Source: Lepidodermella squamata | Taxonomy: Eukaryota > Gastrotricha | NCBI GenBank assembly: GCA_047495785.1 | Contig: JBLDXI010000032.1 | Coordinates: forward strand, 1,798,001 to 1,862,000 | Reading direction: 5' to 3' | DNA: 64,000 nucleotides | In this document: positions 12,434 through 24,467 of the stretch, piece by piece | Position numbering within the stretch: the first letter of the stretch is position 1 | Layout of the letters: every line of letters begins with the position of its first letter | Translations under genes and position numbers: made by a program | The notes under the pieces: model-generated | The model's input: only the letters and a program-made list of their open reading frames with translations | Database searches by the model: none | Told to the model about the DNA's origin: nothing

Positions 12434-13402
12434 TTACTTCATTTTAACATCGCGAGTAAAGTCGTACTCAATTGTCGGGATGACTGCTTGCATGAATTTA
12501 AGGAAGACAATGAGGTACAAATGAACCCCAATGGATTGTGCTTGAGCGTCGCCCGACTGACTTTCGAGCGATGACATCGCTTGAACAAGGCGCTTCATCA
12601 CTTCTGCATGACGACATGGATGAATCGAGGCCATGGTGACTTGGCCTGGTAGGTGCGGGTGGCTTTCCATCGTTACAGTTTTATCAGCGTGTTCTTCGCT
12701 GATGTCCTCGAACATTTCCCGCTGCGTCAACAACTTTTTGCTCTCACTGTAACCAACAAGCCACATTCTGGGGGTGTGGTAGTAGTTATCGTAGGTGATA
12801 TACAAGTCATAAGTCCGAACTTGTTCAACCGCTCCGTTATCAACGGCGCTAGCAGTAAAAGAACCAGCATTAGCGCGATTCAACGCGTTTGCAGGATCGT
12901 TATCTTCGATTTCGGCAGACTGTTCAAAATCTTCCAGCTCAACAGGTGGCAAGCTTTCGTTATCACTGTCTTCAGCAGGAGCTACTGGTGCAGAGGCTGT
13001 TTCGGCAGGTTTGGCAGCAGTTTCATCAGGCAACGCATGTGTCTCTTGCGTGGAACCTTGAGTGCCATGCGTAGCAACCCATCCTCCATCAGGATCAGCG
13101 TCTGAATCAACTATCTGTTCCATGGCAGCAGCATCATAACTGCCCAAAACTTGCTTAATTCGCCGATAACATGGAACAGAGCGAGTTACGAGAAACTGTT
13201 TATCATTAGGAAGATAGCTCTTCAATTTAGCAGAATCGCCAGCAGCCCACTGCCAAGTGGGGCAATGATAAACCAAATGATCACCCGCCGCAACAAATTC
13301 CTCCGGGGTGAGAACTCCGTTTTCCGCAAATTGGGAGCTGGTAAGCACGGAAACTAGATGCTCGCCAGCAAACGCGATCGCTTTCTGTTTAATTGAGTTC
13401 AT
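12434..13402 (-). CDS. ATG3: ATG3, E2-like conjugating enzyme of autophagy
   Basis: Single-exon gene of 322 residues, close to the family's roughly 315. The N-terminal amphipathic helix region and GVLTPEEFVAAGDHL, the PTWQWA block, the long acidic flexible region (about 120-180), YDLYITYDNYYHTPRMWLVGY and the catalytic motif SIHPCRHAEVM are all present. The catalytic cysteine is about residue 263. The C-terminal YLIVFLKFMQAVIPTIEYDFT block is also conserved. ATG3 takes ATG8/LC3 from ATG7 and joins it to phosphatidylethanolamine on the growing autophagosome. MED4 lies 107 bp upstream on the same strand, and a pyrimidine-rich stretch ending in TTTTAG sits 5 bases before this ATG. Confidence 0.96.
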   Translation of the reverse strand: MNSIKQKAIAFAGEHLVSVLTSSQFAENGVLTPEEFVAAGDHLVYHCPTWQWAAGDSAKLKSYLPNDKQFLVTRSVPCYRRIKQVLGSYDAAAMEQIVDSDADPDGGWVATHGTQGSTQETHALPDETAAKPAETASAPVAPAEDSDNESLPPVELEDFEQSAEIEDNDPANALNRANAGSFTASAVDNGAVEQVRTYDLYITYDNYYHTPRMWLVGYSESKKLLTQREMFEDISEEHADKTVTMESHPHLPGQVTMASIHPCRHAEVMKRLVQAMSSLESQSGDAQAQSIGVHLYLIVFLKFMQAVIPTIEYDFTRDVKMK

Positions 13403-13509
13403 AATTTCTAAAAGAAAAGGTAGGGGTTAGGGAATTCGACTCTCATGCTTTACTAAATTGCGTAAAAGAGAAAATGAAAGCAGCAGCTAAATTGAGCGAA
13501 TAAAAAACT

Positions 13510-14055
13510 TCAATTGATGTCAACTGACGAGGCTGATACTCCGTTCGAAAGTGATTCACCGGGCCGCTGGCGAAGCCGCAGCAGTTCCTGCTCAACAGTC
13601 AGAGCCAATTGCTGCAGTTGAGCAGATGAATTCTGAGGGAGCTGAGGTTGAACTGGCAAGGAGCCGGATAGAGAGCGCGACAAAGAGAGTCTTTTATCCT
13701 TATCTTGGGGTTGACTAGCGGCAAGAAATGAAGAGCAGTCCGGAAGTCGACGCAACACACTCTCTTTCATTTGATCATCGCTTGGGTAAGGTCTGCGCGG
13801 ATCACCCAGCATCCATCCGGTAGGGGCTTGAGTAGCATGGCTTGAGCTGATTAATCGTGCAAATTTAACCAAGTCATCGACACAGAATTGTGCACGCCAT
13901 GCCTCGGCAATGACATCAAGTCGCTGATGTGCTTGAAATAAAGCACGGGATAACACTGACTCAGATTCAGCCAATGCGGCATGAAGATTTCTAAACACAG
14001 CAAGGCGCTTTTCTAACACAGCTAACACAGCCGCATTTTCTGATTCGGCAGCCAT
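13510..14055 (-). CDS. MED4: Mediator complex subunit 4
   Basis: Minus-strand, intronless as modelled, 181 residues from the ATG at 14053-14055. The frame stays open upstream to 14214, but that part has no resemblance to the family, so I chose the internal ATG in GGMAAESENA. An N-terminal coiled coil is followed by the diagnostic block VDDLVKFARLISSSHATQAP and GDPRRPYPSDDQMK, which matches the conserved MED4 core. MED4 sits in the middle module of Mediator, the coactivator between activators and RNA polymerase II. The protein is shorter than the roughly 270 residues of vertebrate MED4, mostly through a shorter N-terminus and tail; an upstream exon is possible. ATG3 begins 107 bp downstream of the stop. 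Confidence 0.85.
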   Translation of the reverse strand: MAAESENAAVLAVLEKRLAVFRNLHAALAESESVLSRALFQAHQRLDVIAEAWRAQFCVDDLVKFARLISSSHATQAPTGWMLGDPRRPYPSDDQMKESVLRRLPDCSSFLAASQPQDKDKRLSLSRSLSGSLPVQPQLPQNSSAQLQQLALTVEQELLRLRQRPGESLSNGVSASSVDIN

Positions 14056-16421
14056 TCCTCCACAGCAACCAACGGGGAAAGATAGCAGAAAATGTACAGC
14101 GTTCGAGCGCGAAGTTTTCCAGAAAGAATTTCTTCCACTCAACGTCAACTGACTTCCCTTCGGATTGAGGCTTTCGGGGCTGAGGCGCAAAGGCAAAGGT
14201 AAACGTCGATTCAAGATTATTCATCAAAGAAAATTTATTCGTCAATTCTGCAAAAAACTAACAAAACTAATAAAATTTAGTTGCACAAATGGGAGATAAT
14301 GCATTGATTTTGCTGCAGTTAATTTTTTGCATTCACGGTTCGCTGAGCACGCTGAGCATGCACCTTTTAGTCTTCCTGTCAAACGCTTATGCTGGGAGCG
14401 ATGGAGGGCTTGTCGCCTGGAAAACCCGCTTCTGTTAATTCGGAATTACTTACACATTCGATTGCATAGGAACAGTTGTGTCGTAAATCGAATAGCAAGC
14501 GCTCATTCAAGCGAATTCAATCGAACGACTATCGTTTGGGGGTGGTCAGCTGTTCATTGGCATTGATGCTTATTTTAGTAGCCTTCTTCGAAGCAATCGA
14601 CCCTAACGATAAAGTTTACACACTTTAATTACGAAGCCTTGATTATCCAAGGTCGAATTAATGGATAAAGCTTTCTTGCTTGCTTCATCTCGCAAAAATG
14701 AAGGCGACACTTTCAAATCGCTTATCAGCCATGCCCGTTTTTGTCAGCCCCATTGATTGCAGTAACATAATACAAATAGGTTAACTTGTGTTTTTGAGGT
14801 CAAAACGTTTGATATCGGACAAAAATCGGCTGCAAATCACCGCATTACCAGAATTCTTTTGGTATGAACAATCATCCTATGTGTACTAATTCTGCATTTT
14901 TCTCACTTGACTGAATAAGCTGATACCACAACGTTCCTCAAATCACGCAACTTACTTGAGGTTGTCAACTACTTGATGATATATATCTATCTATCTAGGG
15001 AGATTTGAAACAACTGAGAGTATTTCCTTCCAAACAGAATAAATTTGCAACGAGGGAAGCCGATAAAACGTTTTGACAAATACTATCGATATTTTATCAG
15101 TTTAGAGCGAATTTCTCCGAATTTCTCATTCCAAATCCAATGTTAGGTTTCGGTGCTAGCTATAACATGAGACATGGCATCGTATCATTTTTGTCAAATG
15201 AAATTAGGTGTTGCGCTGCCATGAGTGTGCATCAGCTGATAGAGCGAGCACTCGTTCGATTCTCAAAAAAGAAAGGGCCCAAATAACTTGCCACGTCTCA
15301 CATATTCATGGCACGTCATATTCCCTCTGGGGGTCGAAAATTGCATAGTATTTTACTGTATTTGTTCCACTGTATTTTGATGAACGAACTTGTCGAATTA
15401 TTCGTTACATTTCTATGCAAGCTCTCTGCAAAGCTTCGGCCGGTAGCCGTTAGAGTGAACTTATTTGTTAGCTTAAACGCCTCTGATCTTATTCTTCGGA
15501 AAGCATCGGCATCTGCGATCTCTTATTCGTGGAAGTAAAAGTAAGTATCATTTTCCAAAATCATTTTCGATCAAACGGCCCTCATATTATCTCATTATGC
15601 TCTGAGTGGCTTTCTTTGGTTGGAAGTGTAGTGTCTTTATCTAGAATAGTGTCTTGGATGGTTTTCAGATTTCTGAATTTAGCTGCTCAAGTTGTCGATT
15701 AATAAACACAACAATCGAATTAATTATATACGTGTGGGCTTGCAATAAGAAAGCATAACAGCAGCATTTTATACTATACAACCAGGAACCTGGAGCGTCT
15801 TATAATCATGAGATATAAGAGGATGAAACAGCAAAGTGTATGCAAACCCCAGTCTCGAGCACCAAGAAGATCAGTGCAAAGACTACGTATGAAAGCGTCA
15901 AGCCATTTTCCTCTTATAGGGCGGTTTCCCTCCATTGACAAAGAGCGATGCGCAGTATCTATTAATTCAAAGGGTGACAAATAAAAAATACTGTTGACAG
16001 GTGTATTATATCACGAGCACGCTGCTTTTTGATAGAATATGGTAAACAAACAGAGTTTTTGCACGTCCTGAATGCGTAGACGTAGACGTAGACATGGGAC
16101 ACACTTTTGAGTTCATTTCTGCTGCGATACTTTTTATTAAAGTATAAAGATGCTGCGGTTTCTACTACCTATAACTTTGTAATGGTATTATCAAAAATTC
16201 ACCTGAGACATTCATATTGGCCTTTTTTGTAATAAGACGATTACCAGGATTCCATATTCAGCTTGCGTCATTTCTACAGTTCGTTCATGTGGGTTAAACA
16301 AACGTGGGACTAAGTTTACTTTGCTTCATAGCATTTCTGAATCATTTAACCCCCAATTTTTTCATCGTAACTGTTTTCGCTTGAATTAAGAATGTTTATA
16401 ACCTAAAAGATCAGCCGCAGA
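14056..16421. other. intergenic, divergent between MED4 and first ZIP gene
   Basis: About 2.4 kb, AT-rich, with a short (TATC)n tract near 14985. Open frames at 14327, 15308 and 15774 have no recognisable domain. The first exon of the adjacent ZIP gene, expected to encode a signal peptide, may lie in the right-hand part. Confidence 0.45.
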
Positions 16422-18580
16422 ATGTTACCGAACGAGAGCGAAACGGCAGATGATGTCGTTTACAAACTGAGCTCGCCAGGCGATCTGTTCCTGAAAAATA
16501 TATTCAAATTCCTCAACAGTTCGTCCGAATCAAGAAAGCTGTCCAGATCACGTAAGGCAGGAAAAGAAAGGCATTCAGGTCAATTATTGCTTCATTTATT
16601 AGAATTGACAACCCTCCTACAATTTCTGGGGAGAGATGGAATAAATGGCACGGGCAGTGATTGCTACTCGGTGGATGAGCTTCTAGATGACTACAACATA
16701 AGCCCTTATAATGTCAGCATTTCGGCCGAGACTTTTCTCTCCATTTGCCCCGCTCTGGTTCAAAAGCAGCTTAGCGACAACTGTAACTTCCATCATGGGA
16801 GATCTTCCACAGCGATGCAGCATTTGCAGCCAGGGACATTAGCTGAGCGTAAGGTTGCACATCTCAAAATAGCGAGGGTGTAGCATATTTTCTTTAGAGT
16901 ACGGTTACGGTACCGCAGCAGTGGCAATCATTAGCTTTATTCCAATTGTGCTTTTCTTCATTATTCCTAAACCTAGCCATCGTTTATACCCTTACATCAT
17001 GAACATGCTAATGTAGGTAATAAGTCTCAAATGGATATTGTCGTACATTTTTGCGTTAATAGCGCCCTGGCTACCGGAACATTGATCAGCGATGGTGTTC
17101 TTCATTTGATTCCCCAAGCTTTAGGATTCAACGTCGTTCTTTCAGTTGCACCTGATCATAATTTTCAAGTCCGTTTTTCCGATACTCTTCTAAAACAAGT
17201 GATGCTACTGGGGTCTATTTACGCGATGTATCTGTAAGTTTCACCATCAGATATAAGGCCAAAGATTTAAAGATTCATCGTTATAGGTTCTCTCTGTTGA
17301 TGGGCATTCGCGAAAGGGAACAAGGAGTTGTTGGACATGGCCATGGCCACTCTCATACTATGGCACCTGAGTATCCGGAACCTGAGCCGCAGCCTGCTCC
17401 AGTCAGGCGTAACAATATGGATAGTGTATCATCCGCTCCATTCATACGGGCGACGGATTGGTCAAACGAAAACACTGTTACAAGCATTACTCAGCTGTCA
17501 GATTTCAAGCCAGGCTACAGGACAAGGGCTGAGACGGTCAGCGAATACGTTGAGAAAACGAAAAGCCTTGAGGAGGATCCGGACGAGGATATTGAGGATG
17601 AAGTCAAGTATCAGTTAGTGGAGAGACTTGACACTGCCTCGCCAGGGTTGGAGCCAATTGCCACGCCAATCGGTCAATCAAGAAGGCACATACCGTTCGT
17701 CACCATGACGAGTGTTCAAATCCGAAGTAAGAAATTTGGCATTATTTCTGGATCTTTTTCTTATAATCACGTACAACTAGAAATGCATGCATATATCCGA
17801 CAGTGGCTGAAAGGTGAGAATTTGACTTCTTTTAATATGATTTCTTTATACCCAGTTTTTGTGGAGAATGCGTTCCCAAGAAATCGTTTGGCTACGTTGT
17901 GATTCTAAGTAAGTTCAAGAGAGTAAAATCGACTTGTGATTATGAAAACCTCTTACCTCTTAGGCGATCTCATTCACAACGTCATGGATGGAGTTGCTAT
18001 CGGGGCAGCCTTTTCGAGGAATCCTGTGAGCGGCGTATCAACTACAGTGGCTATAGCTTTTCATGAGGTGAGAAGGGTTTTATTTTTTTTCAAAGGATCC
18101 TATCGACGCTCGTGAACTTAGATTCCACATGAAATCGGGGATTTCGCTGCATTGATAACATCTGGCGTAAGCTGGCGTGGTGCAATGACTTGGAACATAT
18201 TGCTGTCGCTGACATCTTTCGTAGGTCTCTACATAGGTCTTGCGGTTTCTACCGACGAGCCCGTCCGCCGATGGGTATTCGCATTCACAGCCGGTATATT
18301 TCTTCATCATGCACTCAGTGAATTCGTAAGTTAACTCTGGTCCACGTCTGCCGTAGTCATAAGTTATTTCTTTCAGCTTCCTGAAATGATGCATATTCCG
18401 AAGCATTTTTGGAGATACTTTTTCCTGCAAAATTTCGGATTACTCCTCGGCTTTTCAATTATGTTTTTGATGTCGATTTTTGAGGAATCACTTCATCACA
18501 AAATATCGATGTCATACGCTTCTAGCAGCCTTTCAAAATCCGGTGACTTCGAATTTTCGCCAGGGCGTGAACAATTTTGA
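16422..18580 (+). CDS. ZIP (SLC39) metal transporter, LIV-1 type, copy 1 of 4
   Basis: Nine exons (16422-16848, 16898-17012, 17063-17233, 17287-17726, 17781-17813, 17867-17908, 17964-18067, 18122-18325, 18377-18580) give 579 residues. The ectodomain ends with CYSVDELLDDYNI and FLSICPAL, where PAL is the known LIV-1 ectodomain motif. After the YGYGTAAVAIISF helix comes TGTLISDGVLHLIPQALGF. A His-rich loop (HGHGHGHSH) follows the third helix, and the binuclear metal site is formed by HNVMDGVAIGAAF and AFHEIPHEIGDFAAL. The HExPHE motif is that of Zn-importing LIV-1 ZIPs. ZIP proteins move Zn, Fe or Mn into the cytosol. A signal-peptide exon is missing from my model and may lie upstream. Copy 2 follows on the same strand and is its closest relative. 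Confidence 0.9.
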
Positions 18581-19168
18581 GCTTCGCTTTCTAACTAAAA
18601 CAAACCGGTTACTCTTTTTTACATACTATTTTAGCCCGTATAACGCCATATCTAATCCTATTTTTGTGACGACAGCCAAAGAATAAACCATGGAATTGAG
18701 TTTTTGCTATTCGCCGTTGGAGAGAACGAGACCCCGGACCTTGTAGACAGCGTAGTCTTGATACAAAGCACCTCATTACTTTTCGGTTTTTGGGTGCCAC
18801 TTGTCTAAACCTAGGCGTCGATTTTCAAAGAGGTATTCCACCAGAAAAGCAAATGCATGAAAGGCCATTGATTCTGAAGCATAAAGCGTAATACGTGGCG
18901 GAAGATAAGTATAATTGATTCGTGAATGCTTCCAGCTTCGTCGCCCTCAAAACATGCTCGCGCTCACACGTTGAATAGAAAGTGTTAACTTCATTCTGCC
19001 AGCAGCACTTCGCAATATTTTCACCTCAAAGGTGCCTATAGGTATTGAGGTCGCTTATTTTTTTTCGACATCCTATTCAAAGCTTAAGTGTCCCAGCCAC
19101 AAGAATCGATAAGACATAAACACCTGTTTTGCTCGTTCGCTTCCGAACACGAGTATTCTCAAAATAGG
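18581..19168. other. spacer between ZIP copies 1 and 2
   Basis: 588 bp with an AATAAA at 18682-18687 for copy 1; the remainder is AT-rich and presumably contains the promoter of copy 2. Confidence 0.5.
18682..18687 (+). promoter_or_regulatory. poly(A) signal AATAAA of ZIP copy 1
   Basis: Canonical hexamer about 100 bp after the stop codon of ZIP copy 1. Confidence 0.45.
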
Positions 19169-21444
19169 ATGGGGTTTCTTGGTACGTGTTATGTGCTCTT
19201 CACAGCGATCGCTGTGTCACGAGCAGCTCAACCTAGCGCCCCGGTACGTGATTGGAATGTTTAAGCATGCAATAATCAGATGGCTATGTTCTTCACAGGT
19301 GCAGCCAAGCAACCCAAAACCAATGCTTCCAAAAATGGTTCCATCAGTCAAAAACTTTACCAATATTACGGTGGAGAATCATACGGTAGTTCTTGGTCCA
19401 GCAGGAGAGCACTATCTTCAAGACATTTTTAAATATCTGAACGGCCCAACTTCATCGAAGTCTCTAACTAAATTTCGTCAGTCGCATAGTCGCAGCGTTT
19501 CTCGAGTAACATTATTGTACATTTCAGAGTTGGCGAATCTGCTGAAAGTACTGGAGAGAAATGGAACAAACAGTACAGGTGGCGAATGCTATTCTATCGA
19601 CAGACTGCTTCAGGAATATGAGATCGACGTAATCAACGTCAACATTTCTGGGGATACTTTTCTGTCACTGTGCCCAGCCTTAATTCATCAGCAATTAACG
19701 AATGAATGCGACGATGATTACTTGAAGTACCTGAAAATAACTACTCCTGTTAGCCCGCCACCAGCCATTCACGAAAGTTAGTTGATCGCCTCTTACCTTT
19801 TAGTTCCATTTTGAAGTTTTTCCCTTCAGAATATGGCTACGGGACAGCGGCTGTTTCAATCATCAGCATCATTCCAATAGTCTTGTTCTTCATCATACCG
19901 AAACCTGACCACAGGCTCTACCCGTTTATCATGAATACCTTGATGTTAGCTATAAATCTAAAAAGTGAGTGGGTAACGTGAACTTATTTTGCAGAGCCAT
20001 GGCGGCTGCAACTCTTGTAAGCGACGGGGTTTTGCACCTGATTCCACAAGCCTTAGGGTTCAACATGGTTGTGACAATGTCCGGTTCCGACCATTCAGTC
20101 GTCAAGTTTTCCGACACGCTATTGAAACAAGTTATGCTATTGGCTTCGATTTATGCCATGTACCTGTAAGTCTTGATTTAGGAAGCTACAGTTTATCATC
20201 TTAATGTTTTTACAGGTTTTCCTTGCTAATGGGAATTCGTGAAAGAGCTCAGGGCACAGACACAGAATCTGTTCATGGACATGGCCACAGCCACGGACAT
20301 GTTGACCATCACCACACACAGGCGGCTAGAAAAGCTCATGAAAACAGCATTTCATCCTCTGCGCCTTTCAGAATTAACGACTCGACGAATGACATGACCG
20401 TTACGAGTATTTCCCAGCTTTCGGATTTCCGCTCTCGCAGCGCTACTACATGCGAACTAGTAACTAGTAAGGCTAGCCTTGCCGAATCACAGGAGGATAA
20501 CATTGAGCCTGCTGACTCTGAGGATGTCCAAGATGGTTTGAAAGAGGATCAAACAGGAATGGATTCGGAAAATGCTCCACCACCATGCTACGAACTGAAG
20601 GCCGATCACAAACATGTATCTCGGCGGAAGTCGATAATCGACACTACTATTTCGAAAATCAGGGGTAGTCCTTGAATTTCCAAGTGAAGGTGCATATATC
20701 ATTGAATTTGTCACTAGGGTCAAACGCGCACATCAAACAATGGCTCAAAGGTAGTACGGACATACGGATATGTTACCCTAATTTCATGTTTTTTCAGAGT
20801 GTGTACCCAAGAAATCTTTTGGCTATATTGTGATTCTCAGTAAGTCTTAGTAGTCTATAATTAAAGAGATCAAAGAAGTTGGCGAATTTCTTAGGCGACT
20901 TGACTCACAATGTAATGGATGGTATCGCAATAGGAGCAGCATTTTCTAGGAACCCAGTAAGTGGCATTTCTACAACCATGGCCATTGCTTTTCACGAGGT
21001 AAATACTTCGGTTGGACATCAAACTGGTTATACTGGTATATTTCTCAAGATTCCGCATGAAATCGGAGACTTTGCGGCCCTTATAACCGCAGGGGTCACT
21101 TGGCGTGGCGCAATGACTTGGAACATTGTACTATCCATGACAGCTTTCATTGGTCTATACGTCGGACTTGGCGTTTCAACCGATGAATCAGCTCGGCAAT
21201 GGGTTTTCGCCTTTACTGCCGGAATCTTTTTACATCATTCGCTTAGCGAATTCGTAAGTGAACACGAAACTGCTTGAAGTCGTGGCTAAATTTTCAGTTA
21301 CAGCTACCGGAGCTTCTGCATATAACTGATCATTTCTGGACTTACTTCGCTCTTCAAAATTTTGGATTGTTGCTCGGTTTCTCGATCATGTTCCTGATGT
21401 CCATATTTGAAGAATCGTTACACTACAAAATAAGCACTTCATAA
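19169..21444 (+). CDS. ZIP (SLC39) metal transporter, LIV-1 type, copy 2 of 4
   Basis: Ten exons (19169-19243, 19299-19776, 19830-19944, 19995-20165, 20216-20664, 20718-20750, 20798-20839, 20895-20998, 21050-21253, 21304-21444) give 603 residues. Exon 1 encodes a signal peptide (MGFLGTCYVLFTAIAVSRA). The ectodomain has several N-glycosylation sites and the FLSLCPAL motif; the transmembrane core has SDGVLHLIPQALGF, HNVMDGIAIGAAF and FHEIPHEIGD, an intact binuclear metal site. The loop after helix 3 is rich in His (HGHGHSHGHVDHHH), a likely metal sensor or donor. Intron positions and phases match copy 1 throughout, so the two are a recent tandem duplication. The donor of exon 5 (gtagtc) is weak. 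Confidence 0.92.
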
Positions 21445-21818
21445 GCGACAGCCTTTCAGTCGAACTACATAAATATAAAAATAATCCAAGTTGCGCATTG
21501 GGCAACTTCAAAACTGACTTCTCTTGTACTAATACTGCAATTTAGTTCCAAAACTTTAAAATTGACAGGTAAATTTTAAGTTCCAGTCAACTTTTGATAC
21601 CGGTTTGACACGTCAATAAACTACAATATTTTGATCACGAATGGCTGACACTATTGCGTCATGATTAAAACTCCAAACTTTCACCTATTCGCGAGATTTC
21701 GTCGAAAGGTTAAGCCCGCGCATGCAGCAACGTTTTACACGTTTTTGCTGTCAGAAAAACAACAAAGCATATACAGACAACTATTCGAATTGCAGCTCAA
21801 ATATTGTCAGATAGACCG
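21445..21818. other. spacer between ZIP copies 2 and 3
   Basis: 374 bp with an AATAAA at 21615-21620 for copy 2. The start of copy 3 is placed at the ATG at 21819. Confidence 0.5.
21615..21620 (+). promoter_or_regulatory. poly(A) signal AATAAA of ZIP copy 2
   Basis: Canonical hexamer about 170 bp after the stop of ZIP copy 2. Confidence 0.4.
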
Positions 21819-23993
21819 ATGGTTTCGCCTGAGATATTTCCGAGAAATATTTTACGCAACTACTTTGTTGCCACAACTTCAACACTGCTTTTCTTCGCAT
21901 TCGCAGAGCTTCGATTGTCCCTCGCTTTTGAGCAGGAGAGTGTGAATGCTACCGAAGTCTTAAATTCAACATACCTGTTGGTTATGGATGATCAGACGGT
22001 ACGTTTTTCTATTTCAATAATCAAGGTAAGCTAGCTCCTTTGTTCAGAAATGTAAAGCAGCCAAGACGCTTCTGGAAAAGTATGATTACGACGAAGATGG
22101 GTTGGTTGCGGTAGAAAACTTGACATTGATATGCCCGGTGCTCGTCAATGAAGATTTATTGTCAGCAATTTCAACGGCTGATAAGTGTGCGGTTGACCTG
22201 ATTTCTGCCGTTAACGCTGATGTCTACGACAAGAAAATGACCTCTGTTGCTGAGCGTTTTGGATACGGCACTCTTTCCATCGTAATCATCAGTGCTCTCC
22301 CGGCCGGACTGTTCTTCATTATACCGAAACCGAACCATCCGAAATATCCTTTTGTAATGATGAGCCTGATGTAATATTTAAACCTTAAACAGAACCTTGA
22401 TTGACATTTCATTGATTCTTGTCTTAAGCTCTTTGGCCATGTCGACGCTGGTCTGCGATACAACAATGCATCTAATTCCCAAGGTTCCTAATGGGAATAT
22501 TTGAATATTGCTGATGTATCTCTTTTTGAAGGCCTTTGATTTCAGGAAAAATAAGGTTCAGTATGCAGGAGGAGCGATAGTCATCACTAATAATCTGCTG
22601 AAAGAGTTGCTCATGTTATTACCCATCTACATTCTCTACATGTGAGTCGCCATCTACCAAAGGAAGTGATTATCATGCTGCTCTGTTGATACAGGCTGGA
22701 AATGCTCATGGGCACCAGGCAGCATATAATGAACCACTCTCACTCTGGCAGTGGAGATGATCGAAACCCAGAATCAATCGAACTCGGCAAATCGCAGTCT
22801 TCATGCGAACCAAGCAATGTGGCATCTCGTAGATTTAGTATTGAACTAGGGCCTGGCACTCATATGACAAAACTGAAGTCACAGATTTCGGTCAGAAAAC
22901 CCTGTTACCTCTCGCTATATATGTTTCATTGGTGTCCCAATTTAGGAATTTGATAGCCCAAACGTCTGCCGTGTAGCTGTTCCTTACAACGACAAGCCTA
23001 ATGTTAATGAGGACCAGATGAATCCAGCGCGCCGAGTTCGCACAACATCATGTGTCAAACATAGGGGTATTAAATGCCTGTTCATTTTCAGCAGAAAAGC
23101 TTTGCTTATCTGGCATTCCAGGGTTTCAAAAATATGCTGCAGCCTACATAACAGGTGAGAACTCGCTTCGTTTGAATCTTATATTCGCAAAAGACATTTT
23201 TCGCCTAGACTGTGCCCCAAAGAAAGAACTGGGCTGGGTAATTATAACTAGTAAGTTTACCCCGTTTACTCCAATACAAGTTCTTTTAATTTCTTCTTAC
23301 CTTTCCCAGCCGATGCGACTCACAACGTAAGTTCTAAGTTCACATCTCCCTTCTTTTATTGAAAAGAAATGTTTTCATTTCAAAATTAGCTGTTGGACGG
23401 CATGGCTATCGGTACTTGGATCTTTGATGTGCCAACGTAATGCATGCTAAATCTCTCTCATATAGGAGCTGCCTTTTCTACCAGTGTTTTAAGCGGTGTT
23501 TCGTCATCTATAGCTGTGGTGAGCTTATGACAATGCAATTAGAACATTTGAGCTATTCCGTAAAATAGCTTTTCCAGGAGGTTCCTTTCGAAATCGGCGA
23601 TTTTGCTGCTCTCATTAAGAGCGGGGTCGCGTGGAGAGGTGCAGTGTCATGGCACCTCTTCCAAACCATTATCTCTTTCATCGGGCTTTACATTGGACTG
23701 GGTGTTTCAACGGACGACAGCGCTCGCCAATGGGTCTACATTTTCATAGCCGGTGTTTTCCTGCACCACGCGCTGTGTGAATTTGTATGTCAAGAGATTG
23801 CTTTATACTTCTATGAGTTTATAAAAATCTTGCTATCCGTCAGATGCCCGAATTGGTTCACATTAAGGAAAAATTCTGGACTTGCCTGCTACTTCAGCAC
23901 ATTGGAATTATAATGGGTTTTGGTGTGATTTTTATCATCACGATATTTGAAGAACCTCTGCATTATTCATTCAAAATGACTCAGCAACCCTGA
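21819..23993 (+). CDS. Divergent ZIP (SLC39) transporter, copy 3 of 4, altered metal site
   Basis: Thirteen exons (21819-21998, 22048-22370, 22429-22483, 22532-22641, 22695-22890, 22946-23066, 23122-23154, 23209-23250, 23310-23326, 23390-23411, 23466-23518, 23569-23784, 23844-23993) give 505 residues. A hydrophobic N-terminal segment is followed by a short ectodomain with an EF-hand-like loop (DYDEDGLVAVEN) and CPVL where other copies have CPAL. The core keeps FGYGTLSIVIISALPAG, THNLLDGMAIGAAFS and IGDFAAL, but the fifth-helix motif reads FQEVPFEIGD instead of FHEIPHEIGD, so two metal-binding His are lost. It is most like copy 4 in sequence and exon layout. Copy 3 has more, smaller exons than copies 1 and 2. 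Transport of another metal, or a regulatory role, is possible. The acceptors at 23569 and 22532 were chosen by alignment with the other copies. Confidence 0.82.
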
Positions 23994-24467
23994 GCCTTTT
24001 CGAGCGAAGTAAAAATAGTATAACAAACTAGTTCATGAACTTTTTATAGTATCATACGTGCGAAGAACAACACTCCAAGCCTGGCAATCGAATGACGTCA
24101 ATCAGTTGGAGTATTAACTCAAGATGAATGCCATCGACTAAAGCCGGTACGTGCTAACGTCAACTACAGCCTCGCCACTGGGTTATATAGGTCCTGAAAT
24201 AATTATGTAGTTGGGAACTATACACGTGTTAAGCTACTGGATACGAATAATTGCTGTGGCGTATACGGTATGTGAGGGTGTCAAGTAATAATTGAGCAGA
24301 ATAAAGCATGCATTTTTTGTGATGTAGTTAACAGTTAACAACCAAAAAGGTAGCTATTACAGCAAGAGTGTTGCCACCCTGTCAGCAAGCCAAAGTAGTT
24401 GAAGCTTATAAAACATGGCTCATTGGTTCCCAGGCTATTGTAGGCATTAGATTTGGTTCCAGCGAAA
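23994..24467. other. spacer between ZIP copies 3 and 4
   Basis: 474 bp, AT-rich, no ORF with coding character; presumed promoter of copy 4. Confidence 0.45.

Noticed and set aside
13991-14245. ORF in another frame at the MED4 5' end
   Set aside because: The MED4 frame carries the conserved residues; this one is a shadow.
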